64,000 nt of DNA from Plotosus lineatus (lineage: Eukaryota > Chordata > Actinopteri > Siluriformes > Plotosidae). Location of the stretch: positions 84,356,550 to 84,420,549 of the forward strand of contig CM045729.1 in the NCBI GenBank assembly GCA_024760905.1, in the 5' to 3' direction. Positions 18,704-29,899 of the stretch are shown here, piece after piece (position 1 is the first letter of the stretch; each line of letters starts with the position of its first letter). A program made the position numbers and the translations under genes. The notes under the pieces are model-generated. The model worked only from the letters and a program-made list of their open reading frames with translations. It did not search any database and was not told the DNA's origin.

Positions 18704-21700
18704 ATGCAGCCATGAGGTGGGGGGGGGGGCACTAACCAGTGTCTCTCCCCCTCATGCCGGTCCCAAGCCCGGAGAAATGCAAAGGGTTGTGTCAGGAAGG
18801 GCATCCGACGTAAAACCAATGCCAAATATCTATGATGCAAATCAGAAGTATTACCCCCATACCGGATTGGTCGAGGCCCGGGTTAACAACGACCACCATC
18901 AGTGCTGTCAATCAACAGGGTGCTGATGGAAATTGGACTACTGTTGGTCGAAGACGTCGAAGAAGGAGAGGTGGGAGGCGTGTCCGTAGGCAGAGGGAGA
19001 AGAGGAAAAGCACGAGTCTAGGACTGAAAGTAGGGACTTTGAATGTTGGAACTATGCAAAGAAAAGGTAGAGAGCTGGCTGACATGATGCAGAGGAGGAA
19101 GGTGGACATACTGTGTGTTCAGGAGACCAGGTGGAAAGGGAGCAAAGCTAAAAGCTTAGGAGCAGGGTTTAAGCTATTTTTTCATGGTGTGGATGGGAAG
19201 AGAAATGGAGTAGGACTCATCTTGAAGGAGGAGTTTGTCAGGAATGTTCTAAAAGTGAAAAGAGTGTCAGACAGAGTGATGAGTCTCAAGTTAGAAATCG
19301 AAGGTGTAATGCTCAATATTGTAAGTGCTTATGCCCCACAGGCAGGATGTGAGGTAAAAGAGAAGGAGAGATTCTGGAGTGAGTTAGATGAAGCGATGCA
19401 GAGTACCCCCAGAGGTGAAAGAGTGGTCATTGGTGCAGACTTCAATGGACATGTTGGTACAGGCAACAGAGGGGACGAGGAAGTGATGGGCAGGTTTGGT
19501 ATCCAGGACAGGAATGCAGAAGGACAGATGTTGATAGATTTTGCAAAAAGGATGGAAATGGCTGTGGTGAATACTTTCTTCCAGAAGAGCCAGGAGCATA
19601 GGGTGACTTATAAAAGCGGAGGTAGGAGCACACAGGTAGACTACATCTTGTGTAGGCGATGTAATTTGAAGGAAGTCAGTGACTGCAAAGTCATAGTGGG
19701 TGAGAGTGTTGCCAAACAGCATAGGGTGGTGGTGTGCAGGATGACTCTGATGGTGAGAAAGGTGAAAAAGGCAAAGACAGAGCAGAAGACAAAGTGGTGG
19801 AAGCTGAAAAAGGAAGAGTGTCGTCAAAGAGGAGTTGAAACAGGCTTTGGGTGGCCAGGAAGTGCTTCCAAATGACTGGACAACCACAGCAAATGTGATC
19901 AGGGACACAGGTAGGAGAGTACTTGGTGTGTCCTCTGGAAAGAAAGTAGATAAGGAGACTTGGTGGTGGAATGAGGAAGTGCAGGAGTGTGTACAAAGGA
20001 AGAGGTTAGCTCAGAAGAAGTGGGACATTGAGAGGACCGAAGAGAGTAAACAGGAGTACAGGGAGACACAGCGTAAGGCGAAAGTAGCAGTGGCTAAGGC
20101 CAAACAGAGGGCGTATGATGACTTGTATGATAGGTTGGATAGTAAAGAGGGAGAAAATGATCTATACAGGTTGGCACAGTGGAGAAATAGAGATGGGAAG
20201 GACGTGCAGCAAGTTAGATTGATAAAAGACAGAGAGGGAAATGTATTGACTGATGACAGAAGTGTGCTGGGAAGATGGAAAGAGTATTTTGAAGAGCTGA
20301 TGAATGAGGAAAATGAGAGAGAGAAAAGAGTAGAAGAGGTGACCATTGAGGAGCAGGATGTAGCAAAGATCAGCAAGGGTGAAGTGAGAAGGGCATTGAA
20401 GAGGATGAAGAATGGAAAGGCAGTTGGTCCTGATGATATACCTGTTGAGGTATGGAAGTGTCTAGGAGAGGTAGCAGTAGATTTTCTGACAAGAACATTC
20501 AACAAGGTACTAGAGAGTGAGCAGATGCCGGAGGAGTGGAGGAGAAGTGTGCTGGTGCCCATTTTTAAGAACAAGGGAGACGTGCAGAGTTGCAGCAACT
20601 ACAGAGGGATAAAGTTGATGAGCCATACGATGAAGTTATGGGAAAGAATAGTGGAAGCTAGACTAAGGGCAGAGGTCAGCATTTGTGAACAACAGTTTGG
20701 TTTCATGCCAAGAAAGAGTATCACAGATGCAGTGTTTGCATTGAGGATGTTAATAGAGAAGTACAGAGAAGGTCAGAGGGAGCTACATTGTGCCTTTGTG
20801 GATCTGGAAAAAGCATATGACAGGGTGCCAAGAGAAGAACTGTGGTATTGCATGAGGAAGTCTGGAGTGGCAGAGAAGTATGTTAGAGTGGTGCAGGACA
20901 TGTATGAGAGATGTAAGACAGCGGTGAGGTGTGCTGTCGGTGTGACCGACGAATTCAAGGTGGAGGTGGGACTGCATCAAGGGTCAGCTCTGAGCCCCTT
21001 CTTGTTTGCTATGGTGATGGACAGGCTGACAGATGAGGTGAGACAAGAATCTCCATGGACCATGATGTTTGCAGATGACATTGTGATCTATAGTGAGAGC
21101 AGAGAACAAGTGCAGGAAAATCTCGAGAGGTGGAGGTATGCCCTGGAAAGGAGAGGAATGAAGGTTAGCCTCAGAAAATCAGAATACATGTGTGTGAATG
21201 AGAAGGACCCAGGAGGAACGGTGATGTTACGGGAGCAGAGATAACGAAGGTGGAGGATTTTAAGTACTTAGGCTCAACAATCCAGAGCAATGGAGAGTGT
21301 GGAAAAGAGGTGAAGAAACGTGTGCAGGCAGGCTGGAATGGTTGGAGAAAAGTGTCCGGTGTGATGTGCGATAGGAGAGTGTCAGCAAGAATGAAGGGAA
21401 AAGTGTACAAGACGGTGGTGAGTCCAGCGATGTTGTATGGATTAGAAACAGTGGCGCTGAGGAAAAGGCAGGAGGCAGAGCTGGAGGTAGCGGAGATGAA
21501 AATGTTCAGGTTCTCTCTGGGAGTAACAAGGATGGATAGGATCAGAAATGAGTATATCAGAGGGACAGCCCACGTAAGATGTTTTGGAGACAAAGTCAGA
21601 GAGGCTAGATTGAGATGGTTTGGACATGTACAGAGGAGGGATAGTGAGTATATTGGCAGTCGGATGCTGAGGTTGGAACTACCAGGCAGAAGGCCTCGAG

Positions 21701-21855
21701 GAAGACCAAAGAAGAGATTTTTGGATGTGGTGAAGGAAGACATGAAGGTCGTTGGAGTCAGAAAAGAAGATGCGGAGGACAGGGTGAGGTGGAGGCGGAT
21801 GATTTGCTGTGGCGACCCCTGAAGGGAGCAGCCGAAAGTAAAAGAAGAAGAAGAA
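18704..21855 (+). mobile_element. RTE-clade LINE, near full length (copy E)
   Basis: A 3152-bp element bounded by an 18-bp direct repeat GTGGATTGCTTTCAAATA (18686-18703 and 21856-21873), so the whole insertion is defined. Order: ATGCAGCCATGAGG 5' end with a G run, a short 5'-UTR, one long endonuclease and reverse-transcriptase frame, a very short 3'-UTR (CTGTGGCGACCCCTGAAGGG) and an (AAG)n tail. RTE elements are known for this single-frame AP-endonuclease plus RT layout, short 3' UTR and microsatellite tail. Two small deletions break the frame, so the copy is inactive but young. Confidence 0.93.
18832..21822 (+). pseudogene. RTE endonuclease/reverse transcriptase, two frameshifts
   Basis: Three frames in order. 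18832-19875 holds the AP-type endonuclease: VGTLNVGTM, VQETRW (Glu), IGADFNGHVG (Asp/Asn) and STQVDYIL. 19835-21244 holds the [37 protein letters not shown] and FADDIVIYS. 21250-21822 holds the thumb and C-terminus ending ICCGDP, with LRWFGHVQRRD. Against sister copies, about 8 bases are missing near 19820 and one A is missing near 21231. The first ATG at 18832 lies in UTR-like sequence, so the natural start is uncertain. The intact protein would make cDNA by target-primed reverse transcription; no ORF1 is seen. Confidence 0.9.
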
Positions 21856-21873
21856 GTGGATTGCTTTCAAATA

Positions 21874-21965
21874 TCCCACCCAACCATTGGGAGAACATGC
21901 ATATGCCACAAAAGAGAGTCGAACTTGGAACTGTCTTACTGTGAGGTAAGTCACACGTAAGTGCC
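21874..21965 (-). mobile_element. Fragment of the third tRNA-headed SINE-like family
   Basis: GGGAGAACATGCATATGCCA, AGAGAGTCGAACTTGGAACT and TTACTGTGAGGTAAGTCAC match the minus-strand head and core seen at 3160-3290. It is the downstream continuation of the site into which RTE copy E inserted. Confidence 0.5.
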
Positions 21966-21975
21966 ACGCACTATA

Positions 21976-22085
21976 TTTCATTCATTTTCTAAGCTACTTT
22001 TTCCTAAATAGGATTGTGCGAAGGCTGGTGCCCATCTCAACCAACGCTCCATGAGGGCAAGGTTCATCATGGAGAGCTCCACTAT
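21976..22085 (-). mobile_element. Type B-like SINE tail fragment
   Basis: TTCATTCATTTTCTAAGCTA, CCTAAATAGGATTGTG and GGCTGGTGCCCATCTCAACC are the minus-strand type B 3' module; diverged. Confidence 0.5.
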
Positions 22086-22256
22086 ATGTCAGTGTGTATT
22101 TTATTTCTGCAAATAGAGACCCTGAAATTATGTACAGTGGATTACTGACTTTAATCTAATTTTATCATATTATCAGATTGTTACCAACTGAGCATGAATG
22201 CCTAAAGATGGTGGCCCACATAAATGCAGCAGCTTGGCACCCTATATGGTTTACCA

Positions 22257-22258
22257 GC

Positions 22259-22310
<52 letters not shown>

Positions 22311-22338
22311 GTAGTAGTAGTAGTAGTAGTAGTATTAA

Positions 22339-22372
<34 letters not shown>

Positions 22373-22411
22373 TTCTTCTTCTTCTTCTTCTTCTTCTTCT
22401 TCTTCTTCTTC
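22257..22411. repeat. Four-motif trinucleotide microsatellite
   Basis: (TTA)n, then (GTA)n, then (ATC)n, then (TTC)n in a row, about 155 bp, running into the (CTT)n tail of RTE copy N. Confidence 0.95.
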
Positions 22412-23766
22412 TTTATCTTTTCCTTTCGGCTATTCTCTTCAGGGGTCGCCACAGAAACTCTCCTGCCTCCATCTCAACATATTCTCTGTATCTTCTTCTC
22501 TTACACCACCTACCTTTATTTCCTCCTTCACCACATCCATAAATCTTCTCTTTGGTCTTCCTCTAGGCCTTCTGCCTGGTAGTTCCAACCTCAGCATCCT
22601 ACTACCAATATACTCACCATCCGTCCTATGTACATGTCCAACTATCTCAATCAAGCCTCTTTGACTTTGTCTCTAAAACCTCTTACATGTGTTGTCCATC
22701 TGATGTACTCATTGCTGATCCTATCCATCCTTGTTACTCCCAAAGAGAACCTCAATATTTTCATCTCTGCTACACCAGTTCTGCCTCCTGTCTTTTCCCC
22801 AGTGCCAGTGTTTCTAAACCATACAACATCGCTGGCCTCAACAATATCTTGTACAGTTTTCCTTTCATTCTTGACCATACCTTCTTATCAAGCATCACAC
22901 CAGACACCTTTCTCCAAGCATGCCAACCTACTTGCACACACATCATCACCTATTTGCCACACTCTCCATTGCTCTGGATTGTTGAGCCTAATTCCCTAAC
23001 ATCCTCCACCTTCTTTATCTCTGCTCCCTGTCACCTCACCATTCCTCTTGGATCTTTGTCATTCACACACATGCATTCTGTCTTACTGAGACTAACCTTC
23101 ATTCCTCTCCTTTCCAGGGCATACTTCCACCTCTCTAGATTTCCCCGCACTTGTTCTCTGCTTTCACTACAGATCACAATGTCATCTGCAAACATCATAG
23201 TCCATGGGGAATCTTGTCTCACCTCATCTGTCAGCCTGTCCCTCACAATAGCAAACAAGAAGGGGCTCAGAGCTGACCCTTGACATAGCAAACAAGAAAG
23301 GGCTCAGAGCTGACCCTTGACACAGTCCCACCTTCACCTTGAACTCGTCTGTCATACATACAGCACACTTTACCACTGTGTATATCTCTCATACATGGCC
23401 TGCACCACTCTAACATACTTCTCTGCCACTCCAGACTTCCTCATGCAATACCACAGTTCCTCTCTCGGCACCCGGTCATATGCTTTCTCCAGATCCAAAT
23501 AAAGGCACAATGCAGCTCCCTCTGGCCTTCTTTGTACTTCTCTATTAACATCCTCAAAGCAAACACTGCATCTGTGGTGCTCTTTCTTGGCATGAAACTA
23601 AACGGTTGTTCACAAATGCTGACAGTTTCCACTATTCTTTCCCATAATTTCATTTTATGGATCATCAACTTTATCCATCTGTAGTTGCCGCAACTCTGCA
23701 TAACACCCTTGTTCTTAAAAATGGGAACCAGCACACTTCTCCTCCATTCCTCCAGCATTGTCTCAC
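22377..23766 (-). mobile_element. RTE LINE, 5' truncated (copy N)
   Basis: Minus-strand copy covering the RT from the sequence for [16 protein letters not shown] through FADDIVICS to the C-terminal GRRPRGRPK region and (AAG)n tail. Frames are broken at several places. A ~41-bp tandem duplication at 23240-23325 repeats AGGGCTCAGAGCTGACCC, the sequence that encodes QGSALSP. The 5' truncation lies near 23766. Confidence 0.88.
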
Positions 23767-24200
23767 AATGGACCAGGACTATTATTATTATTATTAATTT
23801 TGTGTACTCTTTTGTTTTTCCCATGCCCAATCTCTGGCACTTGCACAAGTACAGTATAGCAGGGCTGGGCTGCATGTTGATTATGGACAATTAATTATTA
23901 AAATAGCAACTGGTACTTAATTCAGCCAGTCTACAATCTGTAGACAAAGAACAGCAGTTAACCAGTAAAGATGTGAACTGGAGAAACCACCATAACCCTA
24001 TAAAGACTATTCATATTTTTCGAGGTGGCTAACCTCAAGAGGCACCCATTCGCTGTACTCTCATACATCATCTATTGCACTTAGAATGTGACTACAAGAA
24101 AAAACAGTTAAATTATTCATCAAGCAGAAGCTATGGCTCAACAGCAAGGTGCTGATTCTCCTCTGAGCACAGGATGATGCCTTGTCATCAGTCTCTGCAG
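23767..24200. other. Unassigned sequence
   Basis: Contains a short (TTA)n and no recognisable gene. It separates RTE copy N from a decayed LINE fragment. Confidence 0.5.
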
Positions 24201-24204
24201 AGAT

Positions 24205-24500
24205 CATCAAAAAACAAAGTGTGAGTATAAACACTACATCAAGGAGCACTTTGACAATAATAACACCAATAATTTACAAAAGGGGATCAAGACTCTTACT
24301 GGCTTCAAGGACATGCACACATCAGCAGACTCCTCAGCTAGCACCCTGCCAGACACCCTGAACCAGTTCTTTGCTCACTTCAACTGAGACAATTGATAGC
24401 ACTGCATCTGTCCTTTGCACCCTGGAAGATGGCATTCAAAACAAAAACTAACAGACTCAAGAACAGCTTTTGAACACAAGCTGTTAAATGTTTGGAGAGT
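24205..24500 (+). pseudogene. Decayed CR1-group (Rex1-like) LINE fragment
   Basis: One frame reads FDNNNTNNLQKGIKTLTGFK and SASTLPDTLNQFFAHF, matching the linker between endonuclease and RT in Rex1/CR1-type LINEs. About 90 bp later TNRLKNSF resembles the C-terminal end of the same proteins, implying a large internal deletion. Stops are frequent. Confidence 0.5.
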
Positions 24501-24619
24501 ATTTGAGTTTTTCTTTCACCCTTTCTAAAATGCCAAGGGAGGAGTAAAACACCTGGATGACCTTGAGTGTGTGGGCCGTATGGAGACCTTCAACAAAGTC
24601 ACGCAGTAAGGGTAATGAC

Positions 24620-24790
24620 AGATTTGTTAGTAATGGAACTTGCTATCATGTCGCTCTTCACCTTTTAGACTCTTCACCTTGTACTATGTTGGTCCACTTT
24701 TGCATCTAGGATCTGTGTGACCTATGGTCAGAGCTGCAGGTGACCTGTCCTCTAAAGCTGGTCACAGACTTCTACCATCTCTTTATTTGT
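24620..24790 (+). repeat. Unclassified dispersed repeat R3, copy 1
   Basis: Blocks CTATCATGTCGCTCTTCACC, CTTGTACTATGTTGGTCCAC, TTGCATCTAGGATCTGTGTG and GCAGGTGACCTGTCCTCTAA recur at 36365-36535 and 51358-51540. No coding potential or terminal repeats are visible. Confidence 0.65.
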
Positions 24791-24839
24791 GTAGTAAGTG
24801 TACTCTTTTTTGTACTTTTGCTTTTGTGGTACTTTCTTT

Positions 24840-26928
24840 AAGATAAGATAAGATAAGATAAGATACAGCTTTATTAATCTCACAATGGAGAAATTCACTG
24901 TTACAGGCTCTTGAGGTACTATCAGTAGGGGGTGCAAAAATAGATACAAGTACAAACATACACACATACATATATTATACAAGTAAATAAATAAATAGAT
25001 ACATAAATAGTATAAATTACTAAACAATAAAAGAAAAGAATGGAGCAACTTTGTAGACTGGCCTATATTAAAGTGTAATGTATCTGAGTGCAGAGTAGAT
25101 GGGTTGATATGGTTCACAGTCAGTGGGGTAGATGTGGTTGATTAAAGTGCGCGGGGTTTTTATTGCACATAACCGGTATTTTCACAGACAGTTACAAAGT
25201 GGCGTTGTACAGTCTGACAGCGGTGGGAATGAACGACCTGCGGTAGCGCTCCTTCCTGCACTGAGGATGCCTCAGTCGTCCACTGAAGGAGCTGCTTAGC
25301 TCCTCTACAGTCTGGTGCAGTGGGTGAGAGCTGTTGAACAGGATGGATGTGAGCTTTGCTACCATCCTCCTCTCACTCACCTCCTCCACAGAGTCCAGTG
25401 GGCAGCCGAGGACAGAGCTGGCCCTCCTGACCAGCTTGTTCAGTCTCTTTCTGTCCCGCTCTGGGCTGCCCGGGGCCCCGCAGATGGCAGCGTAGAGGAT
25501 TGCAGAGGCTACCACAGAGTCATAAAATGTCCTGAGCAGAGGTCTGCATATGCCGAAGGACCTGAGTCTCCTCAGAAGGTGGAGGCGACTCTGGCCCTTC
25601 TTGTACAGGGCGTTGGTGTTGTGGGACCAGTCCAGTTTATTGTTAAGGTGAACACCCAGGTACTTGAAACTGTCCACTGTCTCAATGTCCTGTCCCTGGA
25701 TGTTCACTAGTAAATGTGTGTGTGTGTCTTTGAGTGCTTCTCCTGAAGTCGACCACCATCTCCTTCGTCTTCCTAGTGTTCAAGCACAGGTGGTTGCGCT
25801 CACACCAGTCCACGAAGTCAACGATGACCGACCGGTACTCCAGCTCGTTCCCCTCTGACACACGGCCCACGATGGCGGAGTCGTCCGAGAACTTCTGGAG
25901 GTGGCAGCTGTTTGTGTTATATATGAAGTCCGAGGTATAGATGTTAAAAAGGAAGGGTGAGAGGACGGTGCCCTGCGGTGCCCCCGTGCTACAGACTACC
26001 ACCTTTGACTTACAGCCGCGCAGCCGCACGTACTGTGGACGGTTAGTAAGGTAGTCAATAATCCAGGCAGCAAGATGCCCGCCCACTCCCACGTCCTCCA
26101 GCTTCCGCAGGCGCGCTGGCCTGATGGTGTTGAAGGCGCTGGAGAAGTCAAAGAACATGACCCTCACAGCGCTGCCGGTGATCTCCAGGTGGGTGAGTGC
26201 CCGCTGCAGAAGGTAGATGACGGCGTCTTCTACTCCGATGTTGGGCCTGTAGGCAAACTGCAGCGAGTCTAGGGTGGGGCTCACCATAGAGCGGAGGTGT
26301 TCAAGGAGGAGCCTTTCCATGGTCTTCATGAGGTGGGAGGTCAGGGCGACAGGTCTGTAGTGGGCTGGTTCCTTCGCTTGTGCTGTTTTGGGAACCGAAA
26401 CCACACAGGAGGTCTTCCAGAGGACTGGAACCTTCTCCAGGCTGAGGCTCAGGTTGTACAGGTAGCATAGTACCACACAGAGCTGGTCTGCGCAGGTCCT
26501 CAGCAGCCTGGGACTGATGCCATCAGGTCCTTCAGATTTCCTCTGATTTAGTCGCCTCAGCTGTCTCCTCACCTGGTCTGATGTGAGGGAGAGGGGGCTG
26601 GGGTGGGCTGCAGAGGGAGGGGATGTGTCTGTCGGGCTGTAGCAGTCAAGTGAAGTTGGCCTGGGGAGGGGAGGTGTCAGCTGGTCTGGAGACGTGTGAA
26701 GAGGGGAGGGAACGGGAGGGGTGCAGAGGGGAGGGGAGAATCAAACCTGTTGAAGTAGCAGTTTAGTTCATCCGCCCAGCGCTGGTCACCATCAGCTGTC
26801 CCTCTGACACTCTGCCCAAATCCAGACATGGTCTTTAGTCCTCTCCAGACGTCCCGCACGTTGTTCTGAGCCAGCTTCTCCTCCATCTTCTTCCCATAGT
26901 CCTTCTTTGCCCTCCTGATCCTCCACTG
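24840..26928 (-). mobile_element. CR1/L2-superfamily LINE (Rex1/Babar- or L2-like), 5' truncated
   Basis: Minus-strand element with a 3' (ATCTT)n-type tail (plus strand AAGATAAGATAAG at 24840-24866) and a 3'-UTR containing TCCATTGTGAGATTAATAAA. The coding part spans about 25192-26928. A SINE fragment interrupts the 5' side at 26929. A (TG)n microsatellite has grown within the coding region at about 25715-25727, where the frame shifts. The sister copy is at 54556-57003. Confidence 0.85.
25192..26928 (-). pseudogene. CR1/L2-type reverse transcriptase, broken
   Basis: From the 5' side: QWRIRRAKKDYGKKMEEKLA linker near 26880, then RT with RKSEGPDGISPRLLR, FFDFSSAFNTI, GAPQGTVLSPFLFNIYTSDF and FSDDSAIVG (in place of the usual FADD). 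The C-terminal domain has YLGVHLNNKLDW and RRSFIPTAVRLYNATL. Breaks lie between 26572 and 26677 and near 25700. GC content is higher than the surroundings. It would be the L2/CR1-type enzyme for target-primed reverse transcription. Confidence 0.85.
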
Positions 26929-27053
26929 GTTTTTACTACCATTGATAACCCAGTTAGCTGCACTGGGGGGGTGGGGTGACAACCCTGTGGGGACTCGAAC
27001 CCCAACCTTAGGATCAGCGATCCTGCGCCCTATCCACTAGACCATCACAGCCC
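26929..27053 (-). mobile_element. SINE head fragment inside a LINE edge
   Basis: Minus strand gives GGGGCTGTGATGGTCTAGTG, the B-box GGGGTTCGAGTCC and the first part of the body, ending at ATTGATAACCCAGTTAGC (plus strand). Comparison with 56085-56100 shows the LINE linker is broken exactly here. Confidence 0.8.
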
Positions 27054-27103
27054 CAACTGATTTATGATGTTCAAATCCAGATTAATGACATAGCCATCCA
27101 TGA

Positions 27104-27298
27104 GGGGCAGTGGTGGTCTAGTGGATAGGGCGCAGGATTGCTGATCCTAAGGTTTGGGGTTTGAGTTCCCATAGGGTTGTCACTGTCCCCCCAGTGCAGC
27201 TAACTAGGTTATCAAAGGTGGGCCATGTCTCTCACTGTCTATGGTGTGAAGCATGTAAAAGAACCATTGCTGACTTTCGTAAAAGAGTAGGCTAAAGC
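27104..27298 (+). mobile_element. SINE head and body, left arm of an inverted pair
   Basis: GGGGCAGTGGTGGTCTAGTGG head through AAAAGAGTAGGCTAAAGC; the 3' module is missing. It pairs with the next, opposite-strand copy. Confidence 0.85.
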
Positions 27299-27321
27299 AC
27301 TTAAGTTTAAATGTGGTAAGC

Positions 27322-27543
27322 ATTTCCTGACACAACCCTTTGTCAAGTGACAGATACACGCTGACGGCTTTGCAGCCTACTCTTTATGAAAGTCCCCAAT
27401 GGTTCTTTTACATGCCTCACACCATAGAGAGTGAGTGAAATGGTTGCCTTTTGATAACCCATTTAACTCCCACCGGGAGACAGTGGCCACCTGTGTAGAG
27501 TGAGGCTTGAACCCCTAAATTTAGGATCAATGATCCTAAATAT
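27322..27543 (-). mobile_element. Type A SINE, right arm of an inverted pair
   Basis: Minus strand: decayed head, body, and the start of the type A module (plus strand TTCCTGACACAACCC). The tail is missing. About 25 bp separates it from the forward copy, so the two can form a long hairpin. Confidence 0.8.
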
Positions 27544-27742
27544 GCTTTTTCATATGAACATGAAAATATTCTCAGAAACCATGAAGTTGTAAAATGACCT
27601 GGTAGACATCATCACTACACTGCACTCCAGAATTATTGGCACCCTTGATGAAGATTTTTTTTTTTTTTTTTTTTTTGCTTCTAATAAATTCAGTTTCTTT
27701 CTAAATAATAAAGAACCACATGAGTATAATGTCGAGGAAAAA

Positions 27743-27961
27743 CTAGAAAATTTCAAATCCTCCCTTCTGCACTCTCCTCTTCAGCTCATTCCACAGTTTT
27801 TCAATGGGGTTTAGGTCTGGGGACTGAAATGGCCAATGGAGGAGCTTGACTCTGTTTCTGGTAAACCGTTTCTGTGCAGATTTGGCTACATTGTTACAGT
27901 CATTATCTTGCTGAAAGACCCAGTGATGACCCATCTTCAGCTTTCGGGCAGAGGCCACCAA
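27743..27961 (-). pseudogene. Tc1 transposase C-terminal fragment
   Basis: Minus-strand frame with HHWVFQQDNDCNNVAKSAQK (second catalytic Asp region) and [19 protein letters not shown] (last catalytic Glu). The more 5' coding part lies beyond the insertion at 29904 onward and is frameshifted. Confidence 0.85.
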
Positions 27962-27973
27962 ATTTTAATTTAA

Positions 27974-29899
27974 CCCTCAAAGTACCCAAAGCCGATCTAA
28001 TCAGCTTTACATGACGTTTCCCAGTGCCAAATGCATATTTTCAAACGTCATCCATTATGATTAACACAAAAGTAAATACAAGTAGACAGTTTGTATGCTC
28101 AGTGTGATTGTTTAATAACATAAAAATACAGTTTCCACAGTAAAATTCAACCAATAGCCATCACAGTAACAAACAAACATAGATGGGGGCATGTTTTACA
28201 GTATAAATCACTCCTTCAGTGAGTCCATATGCACTGTGGAGAGAGCCACACAGCTAGAGAGGAACCCTAAGCAACAGCAGAAACAGCAATAGGACTAAAC
28301 CAGCATCACAAAGAGAAAAAACTACAATTTACATCCAAACATTTTTTTTAAATAACAGTAGCTCAGTAAGTGGAAGTTACTTACACTGTTTACTGACTCC
28401 ACCAGCAGAGTTTAGGGTCAGGTTCTAAATCAACATAGACATCATAAACACCTACACACAGGAAGAAAGACACAGAGATTTAAGTTCTTTTACTCATATA
28501 TGAGGAGAGCAACCAGGCCAGCACAGTTACATGTGTCCTAGTTACTCTGAGCTGAGTCTGGTTGAGAGCCTCTTTTATTTCTTTAGGGGAGATTCCTGGT
28601 TACATACCGTTCCTGGCTTTTAACGGAAGGGTGAAAAACACATCAGCCAGCAACGTGAAAGTTTATCTTAAAGGTTACACAAGTGTTTAAGCAAACATGA
28701 TTAACACAGACAGAACATTCTTTCTGGTAAACGCAGTCTTCTTGCAGTCCGTGGGTCATCCTGTTGAGGTTTCTGCAAAGACACTTTCTCAATCAGTTTT
28801 TTATGCATGATATACAAGGCTGAGCTGTGTTAACTATATGTACAATTACTTCAACATTTAGGCTAAAATACCTGTGGAAACGGTCAGTGGTGTGCTTGTG
28901 CGTGTGCACATTGACAGCAAAAACGATTTGCAATACTGGAATTGTATTTATCTAATATTATGTTGCACATTATAACCAATATATAATATTTTCTTTCTTT
29001 CTTTCATCTTTTTCCCGTTCTCGAGAGTTGCCACAGCGAATCATCTGATCCGCACGTTTGATTTGGCATAGGTTCTTACATCGGATGCCCTTCGTGTCAG
29101 AACCCGTTTAGCAAGGGACAGAAACACGCTGACGGCTTTGCAGCCTACTCCTTATGAAAGACAGCAATGGTTCTTTTACATGCCTCTCACAATAGACAGT
29201 GAGAGACATGGCCCACCTTTGATAACCCAGTTAGCTGCACTGGGGGGGGGGGGGGGGGTGACAACCCTGTGGGGACTCGAACCCCAACCTTAGGATCAGC
29301 GATCCTGCGCCCTATCCACTAGACCATCACAGCCCCAACTAATATATAATATATACTGTTGAAAGTTTTATTCCTTGAAATATTGTTTAATTCTGCATTA
29401 ACTTATATCAGTATCTATATTTGGCAAACATTTATTTATTTATTTATTTATTATTATGTTGTTTTTTTGTTTTTTTATAGGTGGACACATGTCAACTCAT
29501 TTGGACCTAATTACGTGACAAATAGAGATATTTCAGTTCTGTTTTCCTTTTTCAGGTCCTCTTACATTGAGCAACAATCCTGCTATCACAAAATCATCAT
29601 TAAAAAAATGATGAATAATACTAGAGTCACCTGGTTAGCCAAGTCTGAGTGATCCAGAGCACGGTGGCCATCTTGAATTTCTAGTCATGTGACCAGAAGT
29701 TGCCCTCTTTGTCCGATAAAAAAATACGTTTTTTGAAAAAGACAATACAAGAGCTATTTAGAACATATATACTTTACCCATGTAAATCCAACATTTAGGC
29801 ATCTAAAACCAACAACTTAAACACATGTTGGTTATGTAGAAAAAAAATGTCTGGTATTTCATGGTTCAGTATGGCGCAGAGCTATAAAATGCTAAAGGG
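27974..29899. mobile_element. piggyBac-like non-autonomous element, TTAA flanked
   Basis: 1926 bp with CCCTCAAAG at the left and CTAAAGGG at the right (inverted CCCTTTAG), flanked by TTAA at 27970-27973 and 29900-29903. CCC...GGG ends with an exact TTAA duplication are the signature of piggyBac-type transposition. No transposase is recognisable. It carries a nested SINE at 28991-29337. Empty-site logic supports the boundaries: the host Tc1 sequence is continuous when the insert is removed. Confidence 0.78.
28991..29337 (-). mobile_element. Type A SINE, full length, with TSD
   Basis: Minus strand: GGGGCTGTGATGGTCTAGTGG head, B box GGGGTTCGAGTCC, body and type A module. The module appears in the plus strand as GAGTTGCCACAGCGAATCATC, ATTTGGCATAGGTTC and GGATGCCCTTCGTGTCAG. 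It ends in (AAAG)n. The 12-bp flanks AATATATAATAT (28979-28990 and 29341-29352) look like a target-site duplication. Confidence 0.88.

Noticed and set aside
29359..29652. 97-codon frame inside the piggyBac-like element
   Set aside because: No similarity to a transposase core, low-complexity start, and no acidic catalytic pattern.
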